A DNA stretch of 64,000 bases, taken from contig NZ_JACOOR010000003.1 of NCBI RefSeq assembly GCF_014290175.1, forward strand, positions 394,436 to 458,435. Reading direction: 5' to 3'. Positions 8,424-15,571 of this stretch are shown piece by piece; within the stretch, counting starts at the first letter, position 1, and each line of letters begins with the position of its first letter. The translations under genes were made by a program, and so were the position numbers. The notes below the pieces were generated by a model. That model was not told the DNA's origin, searched no databases, and saw only the letters and a program-made list of their open reading frames with translations. This DNA is from Anaerosacchariphilus hominis (GTDB taxonomy: Bacteria > Bacillota > Clostridia > Lachnospirales > Lachnospiraceae).

Positions 8424-8454
8424 TACAACCCCTTGTAATACTAAAGGGGTTGTA
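8424..8454 (-). other. Rolling-circle origin stem-loop with TAGTATTAC loop
   Basis: TACAACCCC (8424-8432) and GGGGTTGTA (8446-8454) form a perfect 9-bp stem with a 13-nt loop. Read on the minus strand (the rep strand), the loop contains TAGTATTAC (8435-8443). This is the nonanucleotide form nicked by CRESS-DNA virus Reps between its T and AC. A second small inverted repeat, GGGTTG-CTA-CAACCC (8417-8431), overlaps the left arm and may give Rep its binding repeats. The origin lies 75 nt upstream of the rep start. Confidence 0.8.
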
Positions 8455-8456
8455 CC

Positions 8457-8490
8457 GCCCCAGTTCCCCGCCGGTGGCGGTCACTGGGGC
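8457..8490. other. Second, nested stem-loop beside the origin
   Basis: GCCCCAGT (8457-8464) pairs with ACTGGGGC (8483-8490), enclosing an inner hairpin CCGCC-GGT-GGCGG. There is no T-run on either side, so a terminator is unlikely. Next to the nick site it could be a single-strand origin, an accessory origin element or a transfer signal. Confidence 0.5.
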
Positions 8491-8524
8491 AGAAACTTTT
8501 TATTCCCCGTTGCTTTTAGCCTGC

Positions 8525-9760
8525 TTAATCAAGTGCATGATTTTTAATATAAGGTGCTACAAATTCCCGTGGTCTGCTGTCAAGCCCTGTTCTCATAATC
8601 AAACCAGAGCCGATTTCTCCATAGCGAAGATTTTTTACATCTGCATATTCCGTTCCGAAAATCATACTATATTCACCGGCTGACATCTGACCGAGAGCAA
8701 CCTTTAAGCCGATATTCCCACGGATACCGCTGTTTCCGAAATATTCTGCTAATCCAGATTGCGAAATCAATCCGGCATAAATATTTTTGCTTCGTCCGCT
8801 GACAATAATAGCATTGATTTTACCTAAAGTTTCTTTATACAGCTTATCTGGAAAGACCAGTTTCATCAGGATAATTTCATCACAAATAACACAGACAGGA
8901 TTAAAATTAAAATCTGTATTTCCATCAATTCCCTGTTGTTCCATATTGGAAATATCGACTGTCCTGCTTTGTAATTCTTCTGTTATGAGTGAAATTTCTT
9001 CTGATATCTGTTTTGGCTCATACGCATAAGTAATTGCAATATTTCCATGACAAAATTGCTCCATTTCAACGTCTCTTTTTACATCCAGATAAAGGACACG
9101 GACACCGCATTTTAACAGACTGGAAATAATAAAGCGTGTAAAAGTTGTTTTGCCTGAACCAGTAGAGCCAACAATCAGAAAGTGCGGGATTTTCCTGTAA
9201 TTCCATATAAGGGATGGGGAGAGGTAAACTGTAGTTTCTCCGGAATCCCCCGGAATATCTGCTTTAGACGAAATAACAAGAGCTTTTTCCTGCTCTAATT
9301 CAAACAGATATTCTATGTAGCCCCTTTTTTCATATATGTTTAGGCATACCTTTTCCAGACGGTCAGCTAACCCTGTTTCCAGTCCCCGTAGATTGATTTG
9401 GTTTCCAGACAGCCGGAAGCGGATATGCAGCGTATTAGAAGCTGTGTCCATACACCAATCCGTTTGCGGGTAAAATGTGTACACTCTCTTTCTTCCCCGA
9501 AATGCAGTTTCATATAATTGATTTTCTTCGATATGCTTCTGGATAAGGCAGGAAATTTTTCCCGCCTTGTAGAAGTTGGTATGTCGTACTACTGTAAAGA
9601 ACATGACCAAAATCAGAAGCATGACAGCCAATGCGATTGCAAAACTTATGTTTCTGGTTACTACATAAGCTGTCAAAAAGATAACCATGAGAAACATATA
9701 CAGGCTACAGCACCATTTTAACCACCAAAAGGAATGGGCGGTTACTCTGTGGTATTTCAT
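8525..9760 (-). CDS. FtsK/HerA-like DNA-pumping ATPase with two membrane segments
   Basis: A 411-residue protein with two transmembrane segments at about residues 12-30 and 36-58. A cytoplasmic ATPase follows with Walker A IVGSTGSGKTTF (about 190-201) and Walker B PVCVICDEIILM (about 280-291). The layout resembles TcpA/FtsK-type coupling proteins of small Gram-positive integrative elements. It may pump the rolling-circle product across the membrane or partition it. The start overlaps the stop of the upstream small gene by 4 nt. Its own stop lies 35 nt before the nested hairpin. Confidence 0.85.
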   Translation of the reverse strand: MKYHRVTAHSFWWLKWCCSLYMFLMVIFLTAYVVTRNISFAIALAVMLLILVMFFTVVRHTNFYKAGKISCLIQKHIEENQLYETAFRGRKRVYTFYPQTDWCMDTASNTLHIRFRLSGNQINLRGLETGLADRLEKVCLNIYEKRGYIEYLFELEQEKALVISSKADIPGDSGETTVYLSPSLIWNYRKIPHFLIVGSTGSGKTTFTRFIISSLLKCGVRVLYLDVKRDVEMEQFCHGNIAITYAYEPKQISEEISLITEELQSRTVDISNMEQQGIDGNTDFNFNPVCVICDEIILMKLVFPDKLYKETLGKINAIIVSGRSKNIYAGLISQSGLAEYFGNSGIRGNIGLKVALGQMSAGEYSMIFGTEYADVKNLRYGEIGSGLIMRTGLDSRPREFVAPYIKNHALD

Positions 9761-10113
9761 GCCTGCGCATCTCCCTTATTTACCCGCAGTCTGGGTGGAT
9801 TGACAATCTCAATCTGGTCAGCTACGGCACTGATTTTGATTTCATTGCTTCTAAAATCCTGCCAGAGTTTCGCATCCAGATTGTTAAAGATAACCGGAGT
9901 CGGTTTTCCGTTAAATTCTACAGACGGAACAGTCTCTTTTACTTTAACCACGAACTTTTCCCACTGTCTTGTAGAAATAACCGGGTAGCCGATAGCTTCC
10001 AGTTCATTTGTACGTTTTCCATCTGCATAGACATAGACTTCTTTCGGTTCTCCGATTAACATCAGTTCTCCAAAGGTTTCATTAAAATCAAAAACTACTT
10101 CACTTAATCTCAT
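9757..10113 (-). CDS. Small conserved element protein (DUF961/YdcP-like)
   Basis: A 118-residue soluble protein. The start at 10113 is set by GGAGG about 10 nt upstream; an in-frame start at 10128 is less likely. The beginning MRLSEVVFDFNETFGELMLIG and the spacing of later beta-rich segments resemble the DUF961 proteins that lie next to the FtsK-like gene in Tn916 (Orf22/23). Its stop overlaps the ATPase start by 4 nt, indicating translational coupling. No catalytic motif is visible. The family match is by general resemblance only. Confidence 0.6.
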   Translation of the reverse strand: MRLSEVVFDFNETFGELMLIGEPKEVYVYADGKRTNELEAIGYPVISTRQWEKFVVKVKETVPSVEFNGKPTPVIFNNLDAKLWQDFRSNEIKISAVADQIEIVNPPRLRVNKGDAQA

Positions 10114-10321
10114 GTATGTATCCTCCAAAATTTGAATTTTTCTAAGTCGCGCAACTTATGAATCGGATTATAGCGGAAAATGAAGCCGTTGGATATTACA
10201 AGACAAGTAGAAGCGGAAAGGCGCATAAAATAAGAGCTTTTCCCAAAAAGGAAATTCAGAGTGATGAAAAAACGTGATAAACAGGTGGATTTTTTTACAG
10301 ACCATGTAAAAAGATGTGAAA

Positions 10322-10352
10322 GAAAAATGCACGCTGATGATTCAACGTGCAT
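10322..10352 (-). terminator. Terminator after the HTH gene
   Basis: ATGCACG and CGTGCAT form a 7-bp stem, followed on the minus strand by TTTTT. It lies 12 nt beyond the stop at 10364. The roughly 210 bp between it and the next gene (10114-10321) hold no convincing gene. Confidence 0.6.
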
Positions 10353-10363
10353 GAAACAGATAT

Positions 10364-10858
10364 TTATGAGTCTTTTTTCTTGCGTTTTGTAACTTTTCTT
10401 CTGCAATAAGTACCAAGCCAGTATTTTTGTTCGATACCAAGTTGTCCTAGTATCTCGTTACACTGATCTATGCTCCTGTCACGACACTGGGTTAAAAGAA
10501 ATGTATAAGCATAGTCTCTTTTGTTAAAACGATTGAATCCCAGTCCAAGACTATAAAGCAGGGCTTGTGCCATCATTAAATCTAATTTGTAGGCAATACA
10601 AACCGTAATAAGCGTATTTCTCTGTGGCGGGTCTTTTTCATCAATCTGTTTCTTTAACCGATAAAGCATATTTTCACTTAATCCTGTCTTATCAGCAAAA
10701 GATTTATAGGTCTCATTTTCAAGGACATCACTAATCAGTGCGCTAAATGGTTTGTTGTATCTGGTTGAATTTTCATAGTCTTTAAGAAACAGACTTTCCA
10801 GACGTACCCATTCTTTGTAATCGTATCCTGCAATCATTTGGTCATTTGTTGTAGACAT
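10364..10858 (-). CDS. Putative helix-turn-helix regulator
   Basis: A 164-residue basic protein. The start at 10858 is set by AAGGGGG seven nt upstream. A segment around residues 45-80 (SFADKTGLSENMLYRLKKQI) reads as an HTH of the Cro/XRE kind. The tail is rich in Lys and Arg (CRRKVTKRKKKDS). The rest, with two conserved Cys-containing helices, I do not recognise. It lies 14 nt downstream of a ribbon-helix-helix gene, so the pair probably forms the control module of the element, deciding between quiescence and excision or replication. The exact target is unknown. Confidence 0.6.
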   Translation of the reverse strand: MSTTNDQMIAGYDYKEWVRLESLFLKDYENSTRYNKPFSALISDVLENETYKSFADKTGLSENMLYRLKKQIDEKDPPQRNTLITVCIAYKLDLMMAQALLYSLGLGFNRFNKRDYAYTFLLTQCRDRSIDQCNEILGQLGIEQKYWLGTYCRRKVTKRKKKDS

Positions 10859-10872
10859 ATTGTATCCCCCTT

Positions 10873-11052
10873 TCACTGGTTTTTAGAAGTATCCATATCA
10901 TTTAAGGCATATTCACACGCCTGAATGACAAAACTGGAAAATGTCACATCCTGATTGACGATTGCTTTATCTATTCTATCAATTAGTTCTACGGGGAAGC
11001 GTATAGTCTTATTTTCTGATTCTTTTCGGTTTGGTTTTAGTTGAAAAGCCAT
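10873..11052 (-). CDS. Ribbon-helix-helix DNA-binding protein
   Basis: A 59-residue protein with the start at 11052 after AGGAGGTAATGCTT. The pattern NKTIRFPVELIDRIDKAIVNQDVTFSSFVIQACEYAL is a ribbon-helix-helix fold: a beta strand with alternating exposed residues, then two helices. Such proteins bind short tandem repeats as dimers. The 12-bp tandem repeats at 11107-11154, just upstream, are a natural candidate operator. It heads the minus-strand regulatory pair and is divergent from the cargo gene at 11191. Confidence 0.75.
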   Translation of the reverse strand: MAFQLKPNRKESENKTIRFPVELIDRIDKAIVNQDVTFSSFVIQACEYALNDMDTSKNQ

Positions 11053-11106
11053 AAGCATTACCTCCTGTCATTACTATCATATTGCTAATCACTATATAAA
11101 TAAGCA

Positions 11107-11154
11107 TTGCGTATTGCATTGCAAAATATGTTGCAAATTACATTGCAAATTAAA
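11107..11154. repeat. Four 12-bp tandem repeats (iteron/operator array)
   Basis: TTGC recurs at 11107, 11119, 11131 and 11143 with an exact 12-bp period; the last three units share TTGCAAA(A/T)TA. The array sits between the divergent RHH gene and the cargo gene. It could be a binding array for the RHH protein or an iteron array tied to replication. Confidence 0.75.
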
Positions 11155-11190
11155 TTCAGTATGGTAGAATTGACAAAAAGGAGGGTTCGC

Positions 11191-12627
11191 ATGGTTTACA
11201 GATATGATTACGATGTAAAAAATAATTTGATTGATTTACTGGAAACAAAGCAAGACTTTGCCGGTGTACTGGAAATGCCATACTATTTAGAAAAGTATCA
11301 TCAAGAAACAAGCACAGCAAGACAGAATTTGCAAAGATTCCTGATTTACAAACTGTCATATTATTTGAATGATTCTGATTTAAAACAATTTGATTGCGAT
11401 GTATGTGAAGAAATGACTACTTCTTATCTGAAAACATATCATTGGCTTGACGGATACCGGAGTGAGCAACAACCATCTACGGCGGTCAAATATGAAGTAA
11501 CAAACGGGGATATAACCTATAGAGGAGATACCATGACCAGTGCATGGATTCCCATGGAAAATTATATTCAGTTAAAAATGTCTGGTCAGATTAAAATGCA
11601 AGGGAATATGTGGGAACTTTATTTTCTTAGGAATATGGAAAAAGTAAGATTGTCACCGGAAGCCGGACGTTTTTTGCAATTAACGCATTCTATTGGTAAT
11701 TTTATACCTGTTCCGAGAGGATTTAATACTGGACGGAGTGGAGAATATGCTAAATGGGATTCATGGGATTTAACACTGGCACAGATATTCCAATGGTACA
11801 CGGATAATTCTGATATGGCGACTATTTGTAATCATGGAGCATTAGAGCATTTGTTTACCTATGCAAAAAATAAAGAATCGACTATTCAGTATTGTGAAGC
11901 ATGGTTACAACTATTTGGAACATGGAAAAATTTTGTGAAAGAAAATTATTTAGAAGCATTTGTAGATAAAAAAGGAGTGCCGAAGAAATTTTTTCCGGGA
12001 CATTCCTTAGAGAACCCGCTTCCGAAAACCTTAAAAGAATATGAGACATTTTTTCAAACGGTAAACAAGTGCATTGAACAGCGAGGAAAACAGATTGCCA
12101 ATTTTCTTATGAATAGAGAAAATGGAGCAGAATCAATGGGTAAAGGGGCTTCAACATTCAGTTTTTCAGATTTACAAAATGCGAAAGAGACTTTTCTGGA
12201 ATATGTATACAGTTTTTTGTCGATAAGTACCTGGAAACTTAAACTTCTGGGATTTTTCCTGTTCTATATCATTTTCAGTCCGGTTATGATTAAAATGGAA
12301 GTGCATTCACTTTATCAAGTGATTTTTTCTGTTGCTGTTATAATTTTTCTTGCATTTCTTATCATTTATTTTTCTTTAGGGGCTATGTATAAGTGTCCTA
12401 CTTGTAAGAAACGGTTTGTGTTAAAACGGATAGAAAAAAATCTGGTTAGTTCGGAACGTATCTCTATTTTGCAGGAAGTAAAAACAAGAAATCGTAATGG
12501 AAATGTTGTTGGAACGCAGGAGCAATATATTCCGGGAACCAAAAGAATATACGAGATTCATTATGTCTGCAAAAATTGTGGCGAAGATTGTTACAGACAA
12601 TATGAAAAAGAAACACCCAACGTATAA
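11191..12627 (+). CDS. Cargo: membrane protein with C-terminal zinc ribbon, unknown function
   Basis: A 478-residue protein. The start at 11191 follows AAGGAGGG by about 6 nt; in-frame upstream ATGs lack such a site. Residues 1 to about 360 are soluble, with no motif I recognise (Trp- and Tyr-rich, for example DSWDLTLAQIFQWY). Two transmembrane segments lie at about 377-395 and 401-425. The C-terminus carries two CxxC pairs (YKCPTCKKRF near 430 and YVCKNCGEDC near 463), together a zinc ribbon. AT-rich codon use contrasts with the flanking chromosome. It forms a plus-strand pair with the lipoprotein gene 17 nt downstream. A defence, immunity or surface role is possible but unsupported. Confidence 0.75.
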   Translation: MVYRYDYDVKNNLIDLLETKQDFAGVLEMPYYLEKYHQETSTARQNLQRFLIYKLSYYLNDSDLKQFDCDVCEEMTTSYLKTYHWLDGYRSEQQPSTAVKYEVTNGDITYRGDTMTSAWIPMENYIQLKMSGQIKMQGNMWELYFLRNMEKVRLSPEAGRFLQLTHSIGNFIPVPRGFNTGRSGEYAKWDSWDLTLAQIFQWYTDNSDMATICNHGALEHLFTYAKNKESTIQYCEAWLQLFGTWKNFVKENYLEAFVDKKGVPKKFFPGHSLENPLPKTLKEYETFFQTVNKCIEQRGKQIANFLMNRENGAESMGKGASTFSFSDLQNAKETFLEYVYSFLSISTWKLKLLGFFLFYIIFSPVMIKMEVHSLYQVIFSVAVIIFLAFLIIYFSLGAMYKCPTCKKRFVLKRIEKNLVSSERISILQEVKTRNRNGNVVGTQEQYIPGTKRIYEIHYVCKNCGEDCYRQYEKETPNV

Positions 12628-12644
12628 AGGAGATTTGACAATTT

Positions 12645-13412
12645 ATGAAATTAACCAGAAGATTAGGCTTCCTTATGCTGACAGGAATACTTGCAAGCTG
12701 TACTGCCTGTGGTTCTGAAACAACCCCTGTACCTGTGAAAGAGAGTATTCAGGAAGAAACAGACAACAGTGTTAGCAGTTCCGAAGAAACACCAGTTTCG
12801 GAAAGTGCGGAAAATTCTGATACGCAGGAATTAAAATTAGACCACACCTATGTAACACAGTTTGGAACGGTAAACGCAGTATCATATCCCTGTTTTTTGT
12901 TTGATTATCTGGGAAATTGGACGGTAACGAATGAAGAGGTATCGCAGACTGATGAAACAGTGGTGCTTACAAACGAAAGAGGTTCAACCATAACATATAC
13001 TTATATCGGTGGTGTTGCAGAAGGACAGTTAGGGTCTGGTTCGGCAACTGATATGACAAGGATTGAGCTTTCTGCTGTGGCAGATTCCCAGTTTATTCCC
13101 GGTTATGTGGATGCAAGAAATTATGAGGATTTAGGGAAATTTGTAGTAGCTGAAACTAAAATCACAGGTACAATGGATATGCTTACAGATTCAGATTTTG
13201 TAGATACGGATGGAGCAGTTTCTTTTGCTGTTTTGCCGGAAAACAGAACCGGGACAGAAGAAACAACAGATCTTCCTTTGCGTGTTCAAAATACATTCTG
13301 GTATAGTGGCTATGTTTCATTCACAGCACAAGCACCAGACGGACAGTTCACAGAAGCGGAACAGACAGAGGTCATTGCTATATTGTCAAGTTTCAGAGTA
13401 GAGGATAATTAA
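12645..13412 (+). CDS. Cargo: lipoprotein of unknown function
   Basis: A 255-residue protein with a lipoprotein signal peptide: MKLTRR, a hydrophobic core, then LASC at about residues 15-18 as the lipobox. A Ser/Thr/Glu-rich linker (about 20-65) would tether it to the outer membrane face. The remaining 190 residues form a beta-rich globular domain I do not recognise (DYLGNWTVTNEEVSQTDETV). AAGGAGA precedes the start, 17 nt after the membrane-protein gene, so both are probably one transcript ended by the terminator at 13467. Co-occurrence suggests a joint envelope function. Confidence 0.8.
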   Translation: MKLTRRLGFLMLTGILASCTACGSETTPVPVKESIQEETDNSVSSSEETPVSESAENSDTQELKLDHTYVTQFGTVNAVSYPCFLFDYLGNWTVTNEEVSQTDETVVLTNERGSTITYTYIGGVAEGQLGSGSATDMTRIELSAVADSQFIPGYVDARNYEDLGKFVVAETKITGTMDMLTDSDFVDTDGAVSFAVLPENRTGTEETTDLPLRVQNTFWYSGYVSFTAQAPDGQFTEAEQTEVIAILSSFRVEDN

Positions 13413-13466
13413 GTATCAAGTTGAATGAAGTGGTATCAGACCGGAGATAAGGAAAAATAATATATA

Positions 13467-13505
13467 AGGGATATTCCAAGAGAGTGATTTGGGATATCCC
13501 TTTTT
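13467..13505 (+). terminator. Terminator of the cargo operon
   Basis: AGGGATAT and ATATCCCT form the stem, followed by TTTTT on the plus strand. It lies 54 nt beyond the lipoprotein stop. Confidence 0.75.
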
Positions 13506-13526
13506 ACATCTGCATACCCTTTGATT

Positions 13527-13566
13527 TACACCATTTACTACACCATCTGGCTATAAAATTACACCA
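13527..13566. other. Integrase arm-type site candidates, right end
   Basis: TACACCA occurs at 13527-13533, 13539-13545 and 13560-13566, matching the two copies at the left end. It lies about 100 bp inside the right repeat. Confidence 0.5.
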
Positions 13567-13651
13567 TTTTCCGATAAATTACGATAGTTTCACATTTTTA
13601 ACAAATGCGCTGTAAACCGTATAAACCAAGGATTTCTGCCATTTTGAAAGA

Positions 13652-14854
13652 TTACTTTTCATCTACCACCTGGAAGATGATAAACTTCAGATAATAAGAC
13701 TCGTCTGCCGCCCAGAGAATCGGATGATCCGGGGCCTGGGTCCGGTATTCCACCTGACGAATCCGCTTGTGTACGCTCTTTGCCGCCTGGGCAATGGTCT
13801 GGGTAAACAGCTCGTAGCTCATGAAATGAGAGCAGGAACAGGTAGCCAGAAAGCCGCCGTCCTTCACCAGCTTCAGGCCCCGCATATTGATTTCCCGATA
13901 ACCCTTGGTGGCATTCTTAACGGAATTCCGGGACTTGGTAAAGGCGGGCGGATCGAGAATCACCACATCGAACTTTTCACCCTTCTTCTCCAGTTCCGGC
14001 AGCAGATCGAAGACGTCCGCGCATGTAAAACGCACCGTATTCTCCAGTCCGTTCAGCTTCGCGTTCAGATCTGCCTGATGGACGCCAAGCTCCGACGCAT
14101 CCACGCCAATGACCTCTTTTGCTCCGGCCAGCCCCGCATTCAGGGCAAAGGATCCTGTATGGGTAAAGCAGTCCAGCACCCGGGCGTCCTTGCAAAGCTT
14201 CTGAATGGCCAGACGGTTGTATTTCTGATCCAGAAAAAAGCCTGTCTTCTGGCCATCTTTCACATCGACCAGATAGCGAACGCCATTTTCCACGATCTCC
14301 ACATTGGTGTCAAAGGGTTCGCCGATGAAGCCCTTCACACGTTCCATGCCCTCTTTTTCCCGTTCCTTGGCGTCGCTTCGCTCATAGATGCCGCGAATCT
14401 CCACGCCATCCTCGGCCAGTACATCCTTTAATTCCTCAATAATCGTTTCTTTCATCCGGTCGATACCCAGCGCCAGTGCCTGTACCACCAGCACATCCGA
14501 GAACTTATCTACGACCATACCCGGAATCCAGTCTGCCTCGCCGAAGATCACACGGCAGCTGCTGGTATCCACAGTCTTTTTCCGGTACTCCCATGCCGTT
14601 TTTACACGGTTGTGTAAAAATTCCCGGTCAATCTCCTGCTCCGGATTTCTCGTCATCATGCGGACGCGGATTTTGGAATGGCGGTTAATAAAGCCCTTTC
14701 CCAGACCATAACCGTCAAAATCCCGTACTATCACCAGATCTCCATCCTCAAAATGCCCCATGACGGACTCGATTTCATTATCGTAAATCCATGCTCCGCC
14801 CGCCTTTAAGGCACGGCCTTCGCCCTTCTTCAGGGTCGCGATTGCATATTCCAT
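13652..14854 (-). CDS. RlmI-like 23S rRNA methyltransferase (class I SAM), target of the insertion
   Basis: A 400-residue protein with an N-terminal PUA domain (residues 1 to about 75), an EEHEE-like linker domain, and a Rossmann methyltransferase domain. Motifs are RVLDCFTHTGSFALNAG (motif I, near 222) and VILDPPAFTKS (motif IV, near 292), and the TCSCSHFMS segment is typical of RlmI/YccW. It should methylate a cytosine C5 in 23S rRNA. The last codons come from the integrated element: the native end was FQV-CEEK (still visible at 5801-5820) and the present end is FQV-VDEK. nth lies 4 nt upstream in the same operon. Confidence 0.9.
   Translation of the reverse strand: MEYAIATLKKGEGRALKAGGAWIYDNEIESVMGHFEDGDLVIVRDFDGYGLGKGFINRHSKIRVRMMTRNPEQEIDREFLHNRVKTAWEYRKKTVDTSSCRVIFGEADWIPGMVVDKFSDVLVVQALALGIDRMKETIIEELKDVLAEDGVEIRGIYERSDAKEREKEGMERVKGFIGEPFDTNVEIVENGVRYLVDVKDGQKTGFFLDQKYNRLAIQKLCKDARVLDCFTHTGSFALNAGLAGAKEVIGVDASELGVHQADLNAKLNGLENTVRFTCADVFDLLPELEKKGEKFDVVILDPPAFTKSRNSVKNATKGYREINMRGLKLVKDGGFLATCSCSHFMSYELFTQTIAQAAKSVHKRIRQVEYRTQAPDHPILWAADESYYLKFIIFQVVDEK
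13668..13689. repeat. Right attachment-site repeat within the rlmI-like gene
   Basis: This is the second copy of the 22-bp repeat found at 5818-5839. It encodes the KFIIFQV segment near the C-terminus of the methyltransferase. The reading frame stays open into the element and stops after V-V-D-E-K. Confidence 0.9.
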
Positions 14855-14858
14855 AATT

Positions 14859-15500
14859 TTACTCCTCTACTCCATTCTTTGCGCAGATATCCTTTAAACA
14901 GCAGCGGTCACAATAGGGCTTCGTCCGCGCCGTACAGACTTCTCTGCCGTGATTCACCAGCCGATGGCAGAAGTCGCTGCCTTCCTCTGGCGGAATCAGC
15001 TTCCACAGAGCCATTTCCACTTTTTTAGGATCCCTGACGCCATCCACCAGCCCCATCCGGTTCACCAGCCGGATACAGTGGGTATCGGTGACAATGGCAG
15101 GCTTGCCAAAGACATCGCCCATGATCAGATTAGCGCTTTTTCGTCCTACCCCGGGCAGCGCAAGAAGCTCGTCAAAGGTAGTCGGCACATTTCCGCCGTA
15201 CTTTTCCTCCAGTACCTTCATACAAGCGCTGATGTCCCGGGCCTTGCTGTGTCCCAGACCGCAGGGCTTCACGATGGCCTCGATATCCTCCACCGGAGCC
15301 GCCGCAAGAGACTTCACATCCGGATATTTTTCATAAAGCTTTTCCACTACCACATTGACCCGTGCGTCGGTACACTGGGCTGCCAGGCGCACACTGACCA
15401 GCAGCTTCCAGGCCTGGTCATAGTCCAGGGTACAGTCCGCGTCCGGATATTCCTTCTTCAACCGGTCGATGACAGTAAGCGCAAGTTCCTGTTTTGTCAT
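14859..15500 (-). CDS. nth: Endonuclease III (DNA glycosylase/AP lyase)
   Basis: A 213-residue base-excision-repair enzyme for oxidised pyrimidines. The helix-hairpin-helix LPGVGRKSANLIMG at about residues 114-127 includes the catalytic Lys, and the catalytic Asp follows in VTDTHCIRLVNRMG (about 137-150). Four C-terminal cysteines (CTARTKPYCDRCCLKDIC) make the 4Fe-4S cluster loop; the first spacing is one residue longer than in E. coli. It precedes the RlmI-like gene by 4 nt, forming an nth-rlmI-(rsmF) operon before the insertion. Confidence 0.95.
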   Translation of the reverse strand: MTKQELALTVIDRLKKEYPDADCTLDYDQAWKLLVSVRLAAQCTDARVNVVVEKLYEKYPDVKSLAAAPVEDIEAIVKPCGLGHSKARDISACMKVLEEKYGGNVPTTFDELLALPGVGRKSANLIMGDVFGKPAIVTDTHCIRLVNRMGLVDGVRDPKKVEMALWKLIPPEEGSDFCHRLVNHGREVCTARTKPYCDRCCLKDICAKNGVEE

Positions 15501-15571
15501 AATTATCTGTCGTCTCCTTTATCGCTTGTACCCCGCCGTCCTTTTCGGATTGCGGGGTATTCGCTTTTTTG

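Larger units (their letters stand above)
5818..13689. mobile_element. Integrated element with CRESS-type Rep, int/xis and FtsK-like ATPase
   Basis: The element is about 7.9 kb and is bounded by a 22-bp perfect direct repeat (5818-5839 and 13668-13689). It has int and xis at the left end, then rep, a stem-loop origin, an FtsK/HerA ATPase, a small conserved protein, two small DNA-binding proteins, and two plus-strand cargo genes. It has no relaxase of the MobA kind and no mating-pair genes, so it is not self-conjugative by a normal type IV system. Excision to a circle, rolling-circle replication by Rep, and transfer with the FtsK-like ATPase are inferred. Confidence 0.85.

Noticed and set aside
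10158..10277. Plus-strand frame of 39 codons between two minus-strand genes of the integrated element
   Set aside because: No ribosome binding site, no recognisable similarity, and it lies in a short spacer; not supportable.
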